Assembly (NCBI GenBank): GCA_021521415.1
Contig: JAIQDT010003785.1
Location: forward strand, 101,600 to 165,599
Origin: Bidens hawaiensis
Taxonomy: Eukaryota; Streptophyta; Magnoliopsida; Asterales; Asteraceae
Length of the DNA stretch: 64,000 bases
Direction of reading: 5' to 3'
Within the stretch, counting starts at the first letter, position 1; every line of letters starts with the position of its first letter. A program made the position numbers and the translations under genes. The notes under the pieces were generated by a model. That model made no database searches. It saw only the letters and a list, made by a program, of their open reading frames with translations, and was not told the origin of the DNA. Shown piece by piece: positions 1 to 12,567 of this stretch.

Positions 1-674
1 TTTACGCATATTTTATTGTAATGCATACATTCATATCACTAACATTACGCGTATGTCACAGTCACAAAGACCGGGGGGTCAAAATGACCACATGAAGTGA
101 AATAGACAACATTGGTAGATGAGGAATAGGAGTCCGAAGAGGAAGATGAGGACGAAGATGACATAACCTTAGACGGTATGATCTATATAAGTTAAGATCA
201 CATGAATTGTATATAGACTATCACGATTACATATATGCACTGATGCATTACATGTATGCAATGATGCACTACATATACGCAGTGCTGATGCACTAGATAT
301 ACATAAATGCTGATGCACTACGTGTGTATATGCAGTCCTAATGAATTACATATATGCAGCGTTTTGTATTACATTTTTGTAGTACATAAAATGACATATT
401 TTATGAATATTTTAGCTATATTGCATATATGTAGTGTTTAAAGTAGTAAGGTTCATGTGACTGTATATGTTTATTTGTATTGCATATATGTAATATGTTT
501 GAACCTAATAATATAATGTAATCACATATATTTAGTATGCATATACGTAATGTATATGGAAATTGTGATGATAACCTTAATGCAACGTTTTTAAGGTATA
601 CTACATATATGTAATATAATATATTTGGCGGTAATATGTATACAAGTTATGATTACATTAGATGCATTATTGTG
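1..674. other. AT-rich non-genic stretch with a dispersed word array
   Basis: No gene is recognisable here. Positions 119-170 read as a short run rich in Asp and Glu codons, possibly the tail of a decayed transposon ORF, but there is too little to identify. Positions 227-616 carry about ten irregularly spaced copies of a word close to TACATATATGCA, in both orientations; that array is listed separately. The stretch ends where the LTR of copia element A begins. Confidence 0.5.
227..616. repeat. Dispersed TACATATATGCA-type word array
   Basis: About ten near-copies of TACATATATG(C/T)A occur in about 390 bp, for example near 230, 248, 268, 348, 421, 480, 538 and 602. The left half mostly reads TACATATATGCA and the right half TGCATATATGTA, its reverse complement. 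Spacing is irregular, so this is not a simple tandem repeat. The AT-rich background makes it weaker than the CpG-containing arrays elsewhere in the window. It may be part of the U3 of the LTR of element A if that LTR starts further left than I have called it. Confidence 0.5.
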
Positions 675-1062
675 TGTTAGGCCCTTTGGGTTTAGTCTTT
701 TGTATTTGTAACTTATGTTTAGTTTGTGTTTATTTATGTTGTTAAACATCATCTTTTATATGTTTGGGCCTTAGGCCATTGTACTTAGAGCCCATTAGGC
801 CGATTTATAATATATCCATGTGCATGAGAACTCATACTATAAATAGTCTGAGTCTCTCATACACAAAAAAACCTTTTGCAAATACAATATCTTACACCTA
901 CAAACTCTCTCCTTGTCTCTTCTTCGTTATCGGCCAAAATAAACAAACAAACATCATCCGAGATCTCGGTCCTAACTAGTTGTTTCCGGAAACTATGTAT
1001 ATGTTGATCCAAGATAACTAGTAATAGTTAGTGTGTTGTTAGATCTGGTCAGAGTACCTACA
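675..1062 (+). mobile_element. 5' LTR of copia element A
   Basis: The stretch begins TGTTAGGCCC, like the TGTTAG/TGTTGG starts of the other copia LTRs in this window, and ends in CTACA directly before a primer binding site. A TATA box (actataaatag) lies near 837-848, followed by the expected transcribed R/U5 leader. I found no matching 3' LTR, so the left boundary rests on the TG...CA form and the resemblance to E, F and H. It could begin further left. Confidence 0.6.
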
Positions 1063-1078
1063 ATTGGTACCAGAGAGC
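1063..1078 (+). other. Primer binding site of element A (initiator Met tRNA type)
   Basis: The sequence attGGTACCAGAGAGC directly after the LTR end resembles the TGGTATCAGAGC site that pairs with the 3' end of plant initiator methionine tRNA to prime minus-strand synthesis. It departs from the consensus by a T-to-C change and an AG insertion, in line with the decayed state of the element. Confidence 0.65.
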
Positions 1079-1476
1079 TTTCAGGCTCTACTAGTTGTAG
1101 ATCTTGGGTCACAACATCAGATTTTGGTCTTGTTTGTGAAGAAAGACGGATTTTCAAGAGGTTTAGTGGGTTACGGGTTCATAAAACTCAAGTAAAGTCT
1201 TCAAAAGTTCAAGAAAAAGTGTGTTCAAGCTTCAAATCTTCAAAGTTTGTGTTTAAAGTGCATGAATTATGGGTTAAAGTGGTGTTTAATCTTCATGTGT
1301 TGGTGTTTGAAATAGTGAATATTTTGGGTTTTGTGTAGATCTACAATAGAATTACTTATAAGAAGTGACATACACGAAAAAGGGATTGTTTGAAAAGGTG
1401 GCAGGAAAGTTCCTCCTGAACTTTCCAAAAATACAAGTTCATTCAAATCGAATCCAAAATTCAAATCGAGTGTTGA

Positions 1477-1858
1477 TTCGAATCACCAATCCATTCGAAT
1501 TCCCTGTGCATTCGAATCCAAAAGTGTAATCTAATCGAACAAAGTTTAATTGAAGTGAACAAGTAAACCATTCGAATCAAGACCATTTGAATCGAATACA
1601 AGTTGTGATTCAATCAAGCCCAGATTATATTTGAATCGAATATCCTTCCAATCGAATACCCATTCGATTTGAATAGTCCATTCGAATACAATCTTACTTG
1701 GTTCAATTATTTGATTCGAATAACAATCAATCCATTCGAATAATTTTTACTTAGAAATTTTTCAAAAACCACTTGATCAATTCGAATAACCTTATGTTGA
1801 GTTAACTTACATTAGAATACTCATTTGAATACCCATTCGAATACGCAGTTCATTCGAA
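1477..1858. repeat. TTCGAA word array in the leader of element A
   Basis: Ten exact TTCGAA hexamers, mostly as CATTCGAAT or GATTCGAAT, lie in 382 bp of the untranslated leader, along with many one-off variants such as TTTGAATCGAAT. Chance would give about 0.1. The sequence between the words is not repeated, so this is not a tandem array. The word is palindromic and contains CpG. Confidence 0.85.
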
Positions 1859-1923
1859 CAGTTTACACTTGTACTTTTGAACAGAATCTATTAAGAGTGT
1901 TTGATCTTAAATTTGTTTGAGCT

Positions 1924-3357
1924 ATGGCAAACCCAAATGTGTAAGTCACTAATGAGGCTGTTAGAAGTTGTGCAATGTTTGAAAACGAAGCTAAAACTAC
2001 AACAAGGCCACCAAAGCTGATGACATGGGAAAGCGATTTTGATAAGTTCAAGTGCAGATTCCAGAATTATCTAAAAATCATTGATTACAATCTTCTTAGA
2101 CCATTTGAACAAGGTCCACACCATCCTGTAACTACCACTGCTGATGGTGAAACTCCAAAACTGGTAACAGATTATGATGATACTAGCAGAAAGTTGCTTA
2201 GTAAAGACAACAAAGCTTATGGAGTTCTTAGTGTGTGTCTCTTAAGGGAAATTGCTTTAACTCGAAGAGATTACACTACTGCTAAGACACTTTGGGATGC
2301 ATTGGTAACTAAGTTTGAAGGAGATCTTGAAATGAGAAACAACAAGAAAGGAATGTTGAAGGGAGAATTCAACATGTTCAACCATGTTGAAGGTGAATCA
2401 ATTGCTAGCCTGATTCAGAGATTTGAGGCTTTGATTACCAAAATCAAAGGTGTTGGTATTGATTATGATCAATTTGAAATCAATGACAAGCTACTCAACT
2501 CTCTTCCTTACTCTTGGAACAACAGTGTTATAACAATCAAGAGGACCACTAACTTGCATATTACACCTCTTGCTGACCTAACCACCATCATCAAGTCATT
2601 TGAGATGGATGAGAAGTTAAGAATGGGAAATCACATCAGTTCTCTTAACCAAGATGGAATATCCACTAGGTCAGGAATAAGAACTGCTTTTATGAGTCAA
2701 TCACACACTGTTTCTCAACCTCTAAGCTCTGCCTTCAAGAATTCTGCCATGTCTCAAGCTCCATCCAACTCAAGTTCGTTTCAAAATGCTATCGATAAGG
2801 CTGTTGCACAAGCCTTAAAAGCTTATGGGATCAAAGCACCTGCTAGCAACCAAGTCAAATCTGTCCCTCAAACCATATTTGCTGATGACTCCAATGTGGC
2901 ATTGTTTCATGTCTTTATGGCAAGCCATGATGAGTTATTGCAAGGAAAGCTACTGCTTCCTTCCTTTGAGCAAGAAGATCTTCCTGAAATCAATAAGAAA
3001 GACTTTAAGAAGATGGACATCAAGTATCAGATGGCCATGGCTGTTCACAGAGCTACCAACTTTATGAAGAAGTACGAAAAGAACAGCTTCAAGGATTCTA
3101 ATGGGAATAACATTGGTTTTGAGAAAAATAAGCTACGTTGCTATAACTGTGGGGAACCTGGTCACTTTGCAAGGGAATGCACAAATCCACCGATGGCCGT
3201 GGGTGATATCAATATCATGGAGATGTCGGACAACGAAGGTGCCAAGAAACATGAAAAAGGTCCAACCCAAACTACTCCTCGAAGACAAGGGTCCCAAGAA
3301 TCAGTCAAGGAAGTGGATCCAAGGGAAACTTCGAGTCGAGCTCAAAGGCCATGATAA
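1924..3357 (+). pseudogene. gag: Copia Gag N-terminal part with CCHC knuckle (element A)
   Basis: Gag forms the virus-like particle and binds element RNA. The likely original ATG is at 1924, but an in-frame TAA at 1942-1944 follows after six codons; the long open stretch resumes at 1975 and runs to a stop at 3355. A UBN2/Gag-type domain occupies about residues 10-230 of the 1975 reading (a Trp/Phe-rich start, then TLWDALVTKFEGD). A zinc knuckle, CYNCGEPGHFAREC, lies at about 3138-3180. In elements E and F the reading continues past this point, so the stop at 3355 is probably a frameshift product. Not intact. Confidence 0.85.
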
Positions 3358-5230
3358 CAAGAACTGCTGAGTCTTCACAACCAGATTGGGAAGACGACCA
3401 ATTTGTGGAAATGAAGAATCCTCTGACCTTTACTGGGATAGCCTTTACCGATCAAGCAAGAACCTCCTGAAGCACCATTGATGGAATACCTGCACTTGCC
3501 TCTCTCATTCCCGAGGTACACAAACTTTGCACACAAGATTGTATTGATAAAGTCCTACACTATAGAAATGGTAATGCTAAAATTTTAGATCAAATTCATA
3601 GCATTAAGTGTCAGAATGATGAACTTAAAAAGGCTGAAAAGATTTGTGCTACTAGGATTAAAACTCATGGTAATGATATGGCTAAGATTAGAGAAAAGGA
3701 TTTTATTGCTGAAAAGTTAGATGAACATCATGAAAGACATGTAGTTGAGCTACACGCTAAAGTTGTCAAGTTAGAACTTGAGTTAGACCAAAGAAAATTT
3801 ACCATAGAAAACTTTGAGTTAGTATCTGAGAAACTGAATAAAATAATTGGGGCACAGATGGGGTTAAGAATAAAGACATGAATAGGCTATGATAGTTCTG
3901 CAGTTCCACCTCCTTTCAATGATAACTATACTAGCCTTCCTCACTTTAGTTTTAATCCCCCACCTGAGGATGAAATGTTCTATGGAATTGGTCATGTGCC
4001 AAAGTCAAAGACATTTGTTCCTGCTGTTCCCAAGACAGTTGATCCAGTTATTTCTTTAGTTAGTCCTAATGGTAGTTCATCTTCTTTAGCATGCCATGTA
4101 GAAGAAAGTGGGTGTGTGAAAACAAACAAGGGTTGTGAAGATAAAAATTTACTTTTTGATTCATCTATTGTCAACCCGGTCTGTAATAATAATTCTTCTG
4201 AAAACATTTAGAACAATCATGTAACTGACGAGAGTGTTCATGTTGGCACTTCTCTTAATGTTGAGAATGAAAATGATATTTACACTTCTGATAGTGACTG
4301 TGAAACTATTTTTGATGAGATTGTTTTTAATAGAAATGCACAAGAAAAGGTATCTGTGAATACAAACCTACCTAGCTATTCATCAATTGAGAGTAGGGTT
4401 GAGGAAATTAAAGTAAATAAAAATTGTTTTGAAAAGAAAAAAATCAAGTACATCAAGTAAATATGTTTCACCTCATAGAAACAATGTTTATCAATCCACT
4501 AATAAAAATATCAACCTCAATTATACAATCAGTTTGATAATAGCTACTATGGTTAATATCCACAAGATCATGTCAACTCTTTCTATTCAAATGTTTTTGT
4601 TGATCGCGGTTATAAATCTGACAACCCGTTTGTTCCATTTCATGCATCACCTTATTCACTACAGCCTATGTATCATAGTTCTGACAATTTCTATAGAGAA
4701 GATTGGAGAAGTCTTTGTTATTTGTGTGGTAACCCATGTCACCTTGAAAGACATTGCAAGAACTAACATAAAATGCAGAAAGAAACAAACAGTAAGTTTA
4801 ATCAATTCCGTTCCAAAGCTACTCCAAGCTTCATAAACAAGAAATGATCAAACTGATACTTTTGCCAGTGAAATGGATGTGAGATCCATAAACAAGAAAA
4901 ATAATAAACCTCCTTTCTAGATAACCAAAAAGGAGAGAGCAAAAAGGAATTCAAAGACTGAGAAGTCTAAGAATTCAACAAAAAGAAATCAGAAAAGGCG
5001 TCTAAAGATTGAAAGATCTGAGGATTTTGTTTTTAAATAAAAAATGAGACAGTCAAGAAAATCTTCCAAAAACAGGAAACCTGCACGTGCAGGGATTATT
5101 AAAGACTGTTCTTCGGATTCTGACACGTCTCAAGACTTCATAATTAGTGGCACGGTTTTAAAAGATGATAATAGTGTGGTAAACCTTCCCGAGACAATTA
5201 AGTCTCGGGAACCCATCTATAATTAGCTTG
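3358..5230 (+). pseudogene. Broken Gag C-terminal region with coiled coil and second knuckle (element A)
   Basis: This stretch is split into short open pieces in several frames. Positions 3678-3881 encode a Lys/Glu-rich coiled-coil-like segment. Around 3884-3935 is a degenerate copy of a motif shared with E and F, here GYDSSAVPPPFNDNY. Near 4708-4750 a second knuckle-like string, CYLCGNPCHLERHC, can be read. Positions 5044-5226 encode a basic then acidic tail. Together with E and F this shows that the family has a long Gag with two CCHC knuckles flanking a coiled coil. No single frame is open. Confidence 0.65.
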
Positions 5231-5234
5231 CTAA

Positions 5235-6572
5235 TGTGTGTAGGGTTAGCCTGGAAGGTCTGTCAACAATATTTGGTACCTAGATAGTGGCTGTACCCGA
5301 CACATGATAGGAGACGAGTCGTTGTTGTTTGACGTTCAACCGTTCAATGGTGGACACGTTTCTTTTGCTGGAGATGTGGACGGGAGTATCACGAAGCGTG
5401 GAAGAGTGTCTAATGGGATTATGATGTTTGACGACGTCAATTTGGTGGAGCAACTAAATCACAATCTGGTGAGTGTCTCACAAATTTGTGATCGAAAATA
5501 CTCCACACTTTTCACTGAGAATGAATGCTTGATTCTCAAACCACGTTTCATAGTCCCAGAAGAGTGGATCTTGATGCGGACTCCGAGGCCCATTGATGCT
5601 TATATATTAGATATGAATAGCTTTTACTCACGTAGGACCGCTTCATGCTTAACATCTAAGGCCTCAGAGAACGACTCATCTCTATGGCATAAACGTCTTG
5701 GCCATGATAATTTCAAAAACTTAAACAAATTGGTCAAAGGTGAGCTTGTGAGGGGATTGCCTGTTAAATCTTTCTCTTGCATTGAAAAATGTCTTTCGTG
5801 CTCTAAATCCAAGCAACACAAGCTCCCTCACAAGCCCAAGAGGATTAATTATGTAGATTCCATTCTTCAGCTGTTACACATGGATTTATTTGGTCCCATT
5901 CATCCATTGACAATCAGTCGTAAAGCTCATTGTTTTGTGATTACTGATGACTTTTCCCGTTTCAGCTGGACTTTCCTTTTAGGGCACAAGGATGAAACCG
6001 CTCAGTTTTTGATCAAGTTTATCACATTGGTGGAAAGGCAGACATACATGAAGGTGAAGTGTATTAGAAGTGACAACGGAACCGATTTTTTCAACAAGAC
6101 GGTGGATGAATTTTGTAGGTCAAGTGGGATTGAACGCCACTTCAGTTCACCGTATACTCCACAACAAAATGGTGTAGCTGAACGTCAAAACAGAACTCTG
6201 ATTGAAGCTGCAAGAAAAATGCTTCTTGACTCCAAACTTCCTCTGTTCTTCTGGGGTGAAGAAATTAATGTTGTGTGTTTCATCCAGAACCGTATGATTA
6301 TCAACAAGCGCTTGAAGAAGACCCCGTATGAGGTTTACTACGAGACAAAGCCGCTAGTTAACTACTTTAAAACATTTGGATGTCCCTGCACCTTGCTCCA
6401 TACTGGTGCTCAACCTGCTCCTAGGTTTGCTGAAAAGGCAGATGCATGTTACTTTGTTGGTTATGCTGCCAACAAAACCGCTTATCGTGTCTACAATAAG
6501 AAGACCAAGCTGATAGTGGAATCATTTAATGTTGACTGGCAAGAGCTTAACGCTACTAATGCTCGCACGTGA
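5235..6572 (+). pseudogene. Copia protease end, GAG-pre-integrase and integrase (element A)
   Basis: Upstream of the first ATG (5304) the same frame reads WYLDSGCTRHM, the copia protease active-site segment, at 5274-5306. The 422-residue open stretch then gives the zinc-binding GAG-pre-integrase/HHCC segment (LWHKRLGH near residue 127, CLSCSKSK near 163). The integrase core has its catalytic acids near residues 193 (HMDLFGP), 255 (IRSDNGTDF) and 291 (NGVAERQN). These insert the cDNA into host DNA. This is the best preserved part of the element. The frame ends at 6570, and the region up to about 7300 is a Ser/Pro/Val-rich linker with stops. Confidence 0.9.
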
Positions 6573-7290
6573 CCAGATTAGTTTTTTGATTATGACTACA
6601 TGTTCAAACAGTTTCGTGTCATGTATACTCCACTACCTACAAATACTCAAGTCCCAACTTCTGTATCCGAAACTCTGTTGATGCAATCTCTTATCGATAG
6701 TTTGTCTGAAGTGAGTCTACCTGTTGTGCCTTCCAGCAGGGTTGTACAACCTGTTTCACCACCAGTTGATCTCCAGCCAATAGTTAATCAAGTTGTTAAC
6801 AATCCTACTCATCAAGTTGCCGATTCAACCGAAATGGTTGAAGTCGAAAATGTTTCTGACACGGATTCAAGCAGCTCCAAGCATGGTAGAATCTGTCGCC
6901 ACACCTCCCTCTGAAGATGATATTATTCAAGTCGGTGATTCTGATCACACTACTCCTCTTGAAGAACATGCAGCCGGTGATTCTGATCACACTGCATCAA
7001 CTCCTATCACTGCAATCATTGTTCCATATGGAGATGCGCTCAACCATTTGCCCAAGAACATCAAGTTGACCAACCTGACACTGTTCAAACTATCAACGAT
7101 GTTCTTGTCAATGCTCCTCACATTTTTCATCCTATAGACAACCTGTCTGGTAATCTTCAGGCAGAGCTAATAACCATTGTCTATGACATTCCTCAACTAC
7201 CCTTCCATTGAACACATCCCACAGAAAACATCATTTGTTCTCCATCTGCCGACATCCAAACAGGGAGTAATCTGGTAACGTTAACATATA

Positions 7291-8829
7291 TCTTTTTACA
7301 TGTTTTATTTCACAGGTGGAACTAAGAACTACAAGATGTCCTTGAAGGAAAACTCATGGGTTGAAGCTATGCAAGATGAGTTGTTGCAATTCAATAAACT
7401 TCAAGTTTGGAGATTGGTGAAGATGCCTGCAAAGAAAAAGCCAATTGGGACAAGATGGGTCTTTAGGAACAAGAAAGATGACAAGGGGTTAATCACAAGA
7501 AACAAAGTAAGATTGGTTGTAAAGGTTTCTCTTAGCGAGAAGGTCTTGATTATGATGAGACTTATGAACCTGTGCCTAGGCTGGAAGCAATTCGTCTCTT
7601 TCTAGCCTATGCCTCGTACTTGAATTTCAAAGTATATCAAATGAACGTGAAGACTGCTTTCTTGTATGGTAAAGTAAAGAAGAAGATCTACGTGAAGCAA
7701 CCACCAGGTTTTGAGGATCCGGATCGCCCAAACCACTCTTACCGACTTGATAAAGCTCTTTATGGCCTTCACCAAGCACCTCGTGCGTGGTATGCTACCT
7801 TAGCTGATCATCTGCTAAAGAATGGCTATTGAAGAGGAGTTATCGATCAAACGCTCTTTATCAAGAAGGTGAATGGTGATCAGATCTTGGTCCAAGTGTA
7901 TGTTGACTACATTATCTTTGGATCCACATTTGATAAACTATGTAGAGAGTTTGCTGAGGTCATGCAGAATTGGTTTGAGATGAGTTTGTTAGGGGAGATG
8001 AGTTTCTTCTTGGGTCTTCAAGTTGAACAAAAGGAGGACGGGATTCTGATTAATCAAGAAAATATGTTCGAGACATCGTCCAGAAATTCAGGTTCAATGA
8101 CTCAACTCCCTTTCTCACTCTGATTGCTACTAGACCTGTGCTTGCTCCAGATCCAAAAGGTATTCCAGTTGATCAACATCTTTATAGATCCATGATCGGC
8201 TTCCTGATGTATCTCACTGCCAGCAGGCCGGACATTATGTTCCCCGTCTGCCAGTGTGCCATATATCAGTGTAATCCGAATGAGTCCTACTTAACCGCAG
8301 TCAAGCGTATCTTCCGGTACCTTAAGAGAAAGCATTGCTTAGGTACTTGGTACCCCATAGATTCCCTTATGGTACTGCACGCTTACACTGATAGCGATTA
8401 TGGGGCTTTCAATCTTGATCGAAAGTCAACATCGGGAGGATGTCAGTTCCTGGTGATAGATTGATCTTCTAGTCACCGTGTCCACCTCCATTGCTGAAGC
8501 AAAATACATTGCCACCCCCGCTTGCTGTTCTCAAGTGATCTGGATCCAGCATCAGCTGCTGGATTACGGTTTGAATTTCTTTGCCACTCCCATTAAGTGT
8601 GACAATGAGGCAACAATGTGTATTTTTAAAAACCAGGTCCAACACTCTAAGACAAAAACATTGACATCCGAATGCTATTCATTTGTGATTTTTATGACCA
8701 GAAACTTGTCACAATTGACGGGCTGATTCTGATTACAACTTTGCGGACCTGTTTACAAAAGCCTTTGATCATGCTCGATTTTTGTCTCTTGTCGAGTCAT
8801 TGAGCATGATCTCTTTTGTTCAAAATTAA
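7291..8829 (+). pseudogene. Copia reverse transcriptase and RNase H remnants (element A)
   Basis: The RT begins with SWVEAMQDEL and PIGTRWVFRNK, breaks frame near 7530, and continues as VYQMNVKTAFLYG and QPPGFEDP up to a stop at 7831. The catalytic YVDD box near 7899-7910 reads YVDY: the second Asp is replaced by Tyr. RNase H pieces follow (SRPDIMF, ADTDSDY-like HAYTDSDYGAF near 8380-8410, then STSIAEAKYIA). The chain ends with an NFADLFTKAFD-like segment near 8745-8829. The substituted active site and at least four frame breaks mean that no polymerase could be made. Confidence 0.88.
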
Positions 8830-10542
8830 GTTTTTTTACTTTATTTTTTTATGGTACTTTAATTCAATTTTTTTAATTTTTTAATCTTTAAAATTTTATT
8901 TATTTTTTTATTTCACTTTTATTTTTATTATTTTATTTAATTTTATTTTCTTATCTTGTTTTAATTAATTTTATCTTACTATCTTTTATTATATTTTTTT
9001 AGTCTATTTTATTTTTAATTTATGCTTATTTTATTCACGTTTTTTTTTCTTTGCTTCATTTTACTATATCTTAATCTTATTTTACTATCTTTTTTGTATA
9101 GAAAACTATAAATATCTTTTAATATGTCATAATTTTAGAGGGAGAAATTGAGTTATGTTTAACTCACCAAAAATATTTTCACCTGTGCTTTAAGACAAAC
9201 AGTAAATTAAGTCATTTGACTTGTCAAAAATATGTTATATTTTATTATTTAATTCTATGTTATTAAGAAAACCAGAAATGTTTCAAGAATATATTCTCTT
9301 GTTTAGAGGGAGCTCCTGCTTAGATGGAGTCGGATAATATAAAAATTATAATTTTTGAGAAATTGATCTGACCTTTGAAAATAATAAAAAAATTGTCTTT
9401 TGTGATCCTAACACATGAAAAGAGTAGATCAAAAGCCAACAAGATCATTGCTTGATATGTAGATAGGCTTGATAAATGAGTAAATATCATAATAATATAA
9501 ACCTAAATACTTGCCTATGCTAGTGGTTACACTCATATGAAGCGGTTGCCGACTCCGGTATAAGTCATATCAATGAAGGCAAAAATGCTAACAATCAGTC
9601 ATACATGAGGCCGTTAGTGATGGGTCACAATAAAATTATTTCTTGCTTGGGTTTCAAAAATTGAAAAATACCAAAAATTATTGAAAAATAAGAAATGTAA
9701 AATGCTCAAAAAGTATTCAAAAAATCAACAACAAAAATGTTGATAATTTATCAAACAAAAAATGGTATATTAGAACTATGTGACGTGGGGCAAACATGTA
9801 AGACCTAAACACTTTATATAAAGGCCCATAAGTCCGGGTGGCAAGTAAGTCCATGATTCAACCTTTAAAGTTGTTTGAAAGAAAATTTTGCAAAAAGTTT
9901 AAATAAGCTCAAAAATGTTTGATCATCATTAGGGGGTCGGAGTCTATTCGGGGTGATACTGATGAACACAAAATATGCCTGGGGTATGATGGAGTTTGTA
10001 ACATGTCAGATTAACATGGGACCACATAAGTATTGTGCCTAATTCATACCTTAACTTATCACATTGAAATCAAAATACTTGTTAAGTTTAAAGTGGAACA
10101 ATTTATCTACAATCGACTTTGGGTTCTTGGCATAATAATAAATTGAAGTATGATCTAGGACATTATAGACAATGTGATTCCATGTCGAGTTCTTTCTCAC
10201 CAAAAATACGTATCACTCAAATTATGTCAATTTATTAATTAGTATAATTAATTTCATCTTTACTTCAAACTCCATTTTTAATCTTATTTTATTTTTAAGT
10301 TTTTTTTTTTGTTTTATTTACATGTTAAAACTAGTTTAACTTGTATTATTTTTAAATTGTATTTTATCTTATTTATTTTTATTTTTTATTCAAACATTGC
10401 TTTACCTTTATTTTTAGATATATTTATCCTTTTAACTCTTTTTAGTCTTATGTTTAAATCTTATCTTTGCTGTAGTTTTATTTATTTAAAATGATTTTTA
10501 AAAAAACCTTATTTTAATTTAAACTTTATATTTTATTTTAAC
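8830..10542. other. AT-rich stretch between copia A and the RTE LINE
   Basis: No coding region is supported. Positions 8830-9110 and 10240-10545 are strongly T-rich on the + strand. Purine-rich strings at 9137-9146 and 9304-9312 (agagggag) resemble polypurine tracts, but no LTR like 675-1062 follows either. The part from 9340 to 10200 shows no recognisable repeat or gene. It is probably the 3' untranslated region of copia A or flanking old transposon DNA. Confidence 0.5.
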
Positions 10543-10545
10543 TTA

Positions 10546-11752
10546 TGAAGCTATGGGAAAGAGTGATTGAGGTTAGACTTAGACGGAAAACTCAGGTTAC
10601 GGTGAACCAATTTGGCTTCATCCGGGGCGTTCCACCACAGAGGCAATACACCTTTTAAGAAGTTTGATGGAAAAGTATAGGGAGAAGAAGCGTGATCTGC
10701 ATATGGTGTTTATTGACCTAGAAAATGCCTACGACAGCGTGCCACGACAAGTGCTCTGGGAGTGCTTGGAGGGTAGAGGAGTACCAAGGAAATATATAGA
10801 GATAATTATGGATATGAATACCAGGAGTGCAACTAGTGTCCGTGCGCCCGTGGGGGATACTGATTTCTTCCCCGTAGAGGTAGGTCTTCACCAGGGGTCA
10901 GCGTTGAGTCTGTTTCTTTTTGCAGTAGTCTTAGATGAGTTGTCAAAGTCGATTCAGGGGACGCTCCTGTGGTGCATGATGTTCGCAGACGATATATTGT
11001 TTTACTTGCTGAGAGAAAACAAGACCTAAAAAGGAGGCTAGAGGAGTGGCGAACAACCTTAGAGACAAAAGGTTTACGGATTAGTCGCTCGAAGACAGAG
11101 TACCTCCACTGTGATTTTGGCGGAGTAAATGACAATAAGGACGCCCATATCACCATTGAAGGGCATGTGGTTCCGCAGGTAACAAAATTTAAGTATCTAG
11201 GATCATTTGTTCAGAGCGATGGGGGAATTAGATAGTGATGTGACCCATCGAGTTCAGGTAGGATGGTGTAGATGGAAAGCAGCCACAAGTATATTATGCG
11301 ACAAGAGTTTCCCAACTAAACTAATGGGAAAATTTTATAGGGTAGCAGTTAGACCTGCAATGCTATATGGAACAGATTGTTGGGCCATCAAGAAGGCACA
11401 AGTGCGGAAAATGGAGGTAGCAGAGATGAGAATGCTACGCTGGATGTGTGGGAACACGAGGTTAGACCGAATAACAAACATTGTGTTTCGAGAGAGATTA
11501 GGGATAGCTAACATATCAGACAAGATAAGAGAGTGGAGATTGAGATGGTTTGGGCATGTGAAGAGAAGACAGACGACGAATCCGGTTAGATCCGTAGAAA
11601 AAATTACTATAGAGGGGAGTAGGGGTAGAGGACGACCTAAATTGACATGGGATGAGAGGATTAGGCATGATTTGATAGACCTAAACCTCTTAGAGGACAT
11701 GGTTGGGGATATGAATTATTGGAGAAGTAGAATTAAAGTTAAGGATTTTTAG
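10546..11752 (+). pseudogene. RTE LINE reverse transcriptase, C-terminal half, frameshifted
   Basis: RT copies LINE RNA at a nicked target. Visible pieces are NQFGFIRG near 10600, VFIDLENAYDSVPRQVLWE near 10710-10765 (the first catalytic Asp box), GLHQGSALSLFLFAVVLDEL near 10880-10940, and the second catalytic box MMFADDI near 10975-10998. Frame changes occur near 10990 and 11215, so three frames are needed to read it. The final 181-residue segment (11207-11752) carries the LRWFGHVKRR region typical of plant RTE. The start is missing. Confidence 0.85.
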
Positions 11753-12060
11753 GGAGAAATGAAAACCTTAGGGGCTTCTATTTACCTTATTTTTTGTCAC
11801 AAACCATGGTATTTTCTTTTCATATACATATTTGTGTGTACATATATATAGTATTATCTCTTTTACTAGGTGCTTTTATCAATTATACAATATCTGAACT
11901 TTGATTTCCATTTATATTGCCACATACATATGTAGTTAAGAGATGAGGGTCTCTCTGAAAGCCACCTCTCTATCCAATTGGATAGAGGTACAGTGTGCCT
12001 ACATCCCACCTTCCCTAGACCCTACTTATAGCTTGGCTATTGGTGGGACTTCACTGGGTA

Positions 12061-12083
12061 TGATTGATTGATTGATTGATTGA
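12061..12083 (+). repeat. Tandem tail of the RTE LINE
   Basis: Five to six copies of the tetranucleotide TGAT/TTGA follow the conserved RTE 3' UTR end. RTE elements use such short tandem tails instead of poly(A), so the tail marks the 3' insertion boundary. Confidence 0.85.
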
Positions 12084-12567
12084 TTTGTGTCTATTTAAAA
12101 TGGGTGAATGTTTACATCAAGGTCCTCTATGCAACGTTTGTTAAGTGTTGACCCGACAATAATATATCTTGTATATATTTGAAGTGTTTGGATTCGGTGG
12201 GTAAATGTTTTGCGGGTTTAAATTTGTAAATATTTTCAAAGTTCGGGGTCTGAGAGTGTAAAATCGTTTATAACTCAAGATGTTTTGACCCTATCGCGAG
12301 ATAGGCTGACCATATATATAGGGAGATTCAGGATGTCTTTCACTTTTATTCACAAACCTTATCCATTCATTCTCTCTCTCCTACTTTTTCTTTAAACTCA
12401 CGCCACCACCACCACCGCCTTCAAAATCTTGATGATTTGTGCCCAGATCTGAAAAACAAAGACAAGATCTGCTTCAAAATTACTCTTAATCATCCTTTAA
12501 CAAGGATAAATTCCCAGTGGTAAAAATTTTTAAGATTTGAATCGTGTTATTACGTTTCTGGGCTGAT

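Larger units (their letters stand above)
675..8829 (+). mobile_element. Decayed Ty1/copia retrotransposon A (LTR, long gag, PR-IN-RT-RH)
   Basis: The domain order LTR, PBS, leader, gag with CCHC knuckle, protease DSG, integrase, reverse transcriptase, RNase H is the Ty1/copia order. The gag region is unusually long (about 1924-5230) and has two knuckles separated by a coiled-coil region, as in elements E and F. Many frameshifts and stop codons divide it into at least ten open stretches, so it is not autonomous. The last recognisable pol residues end near 8829. No 3' LTR was found before the LINE at 10543, so the 3' boundary is open. Confidence 0.85.
10543..12084 (+). mobile_element. 5'-truncated RTE-type LINE with tandem TTGA tail
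   Basis: The coding part matches the plant RTE layout: a reverse transcriptase of the MEKYREKKRDLH... type, then a C-terminal region with LRWFGHVKRR and RGRGRPKLTW. After the stop at 11752 is the usual 3' UTR, ending in ...cttcactgggta followed by (TTGA)n-type repeats at 12061-12083. The left end begins inside the RT with no 5' region or endonuclease, as expected from incomplete reverse transcription. No obvious target duplication was found. Confidence 0.85.

Noticed and set aside
1033..1338. 101-codon ORF across the LTR/PBS boundary of copia A
   Set aside because: It spans the PBS and leader, which are non-coding in retroelements.
8830..10540. 3' LTR of copia A
   Set aside because: Polypurine-like strings occur, but nothing after them resembles 675-1062.
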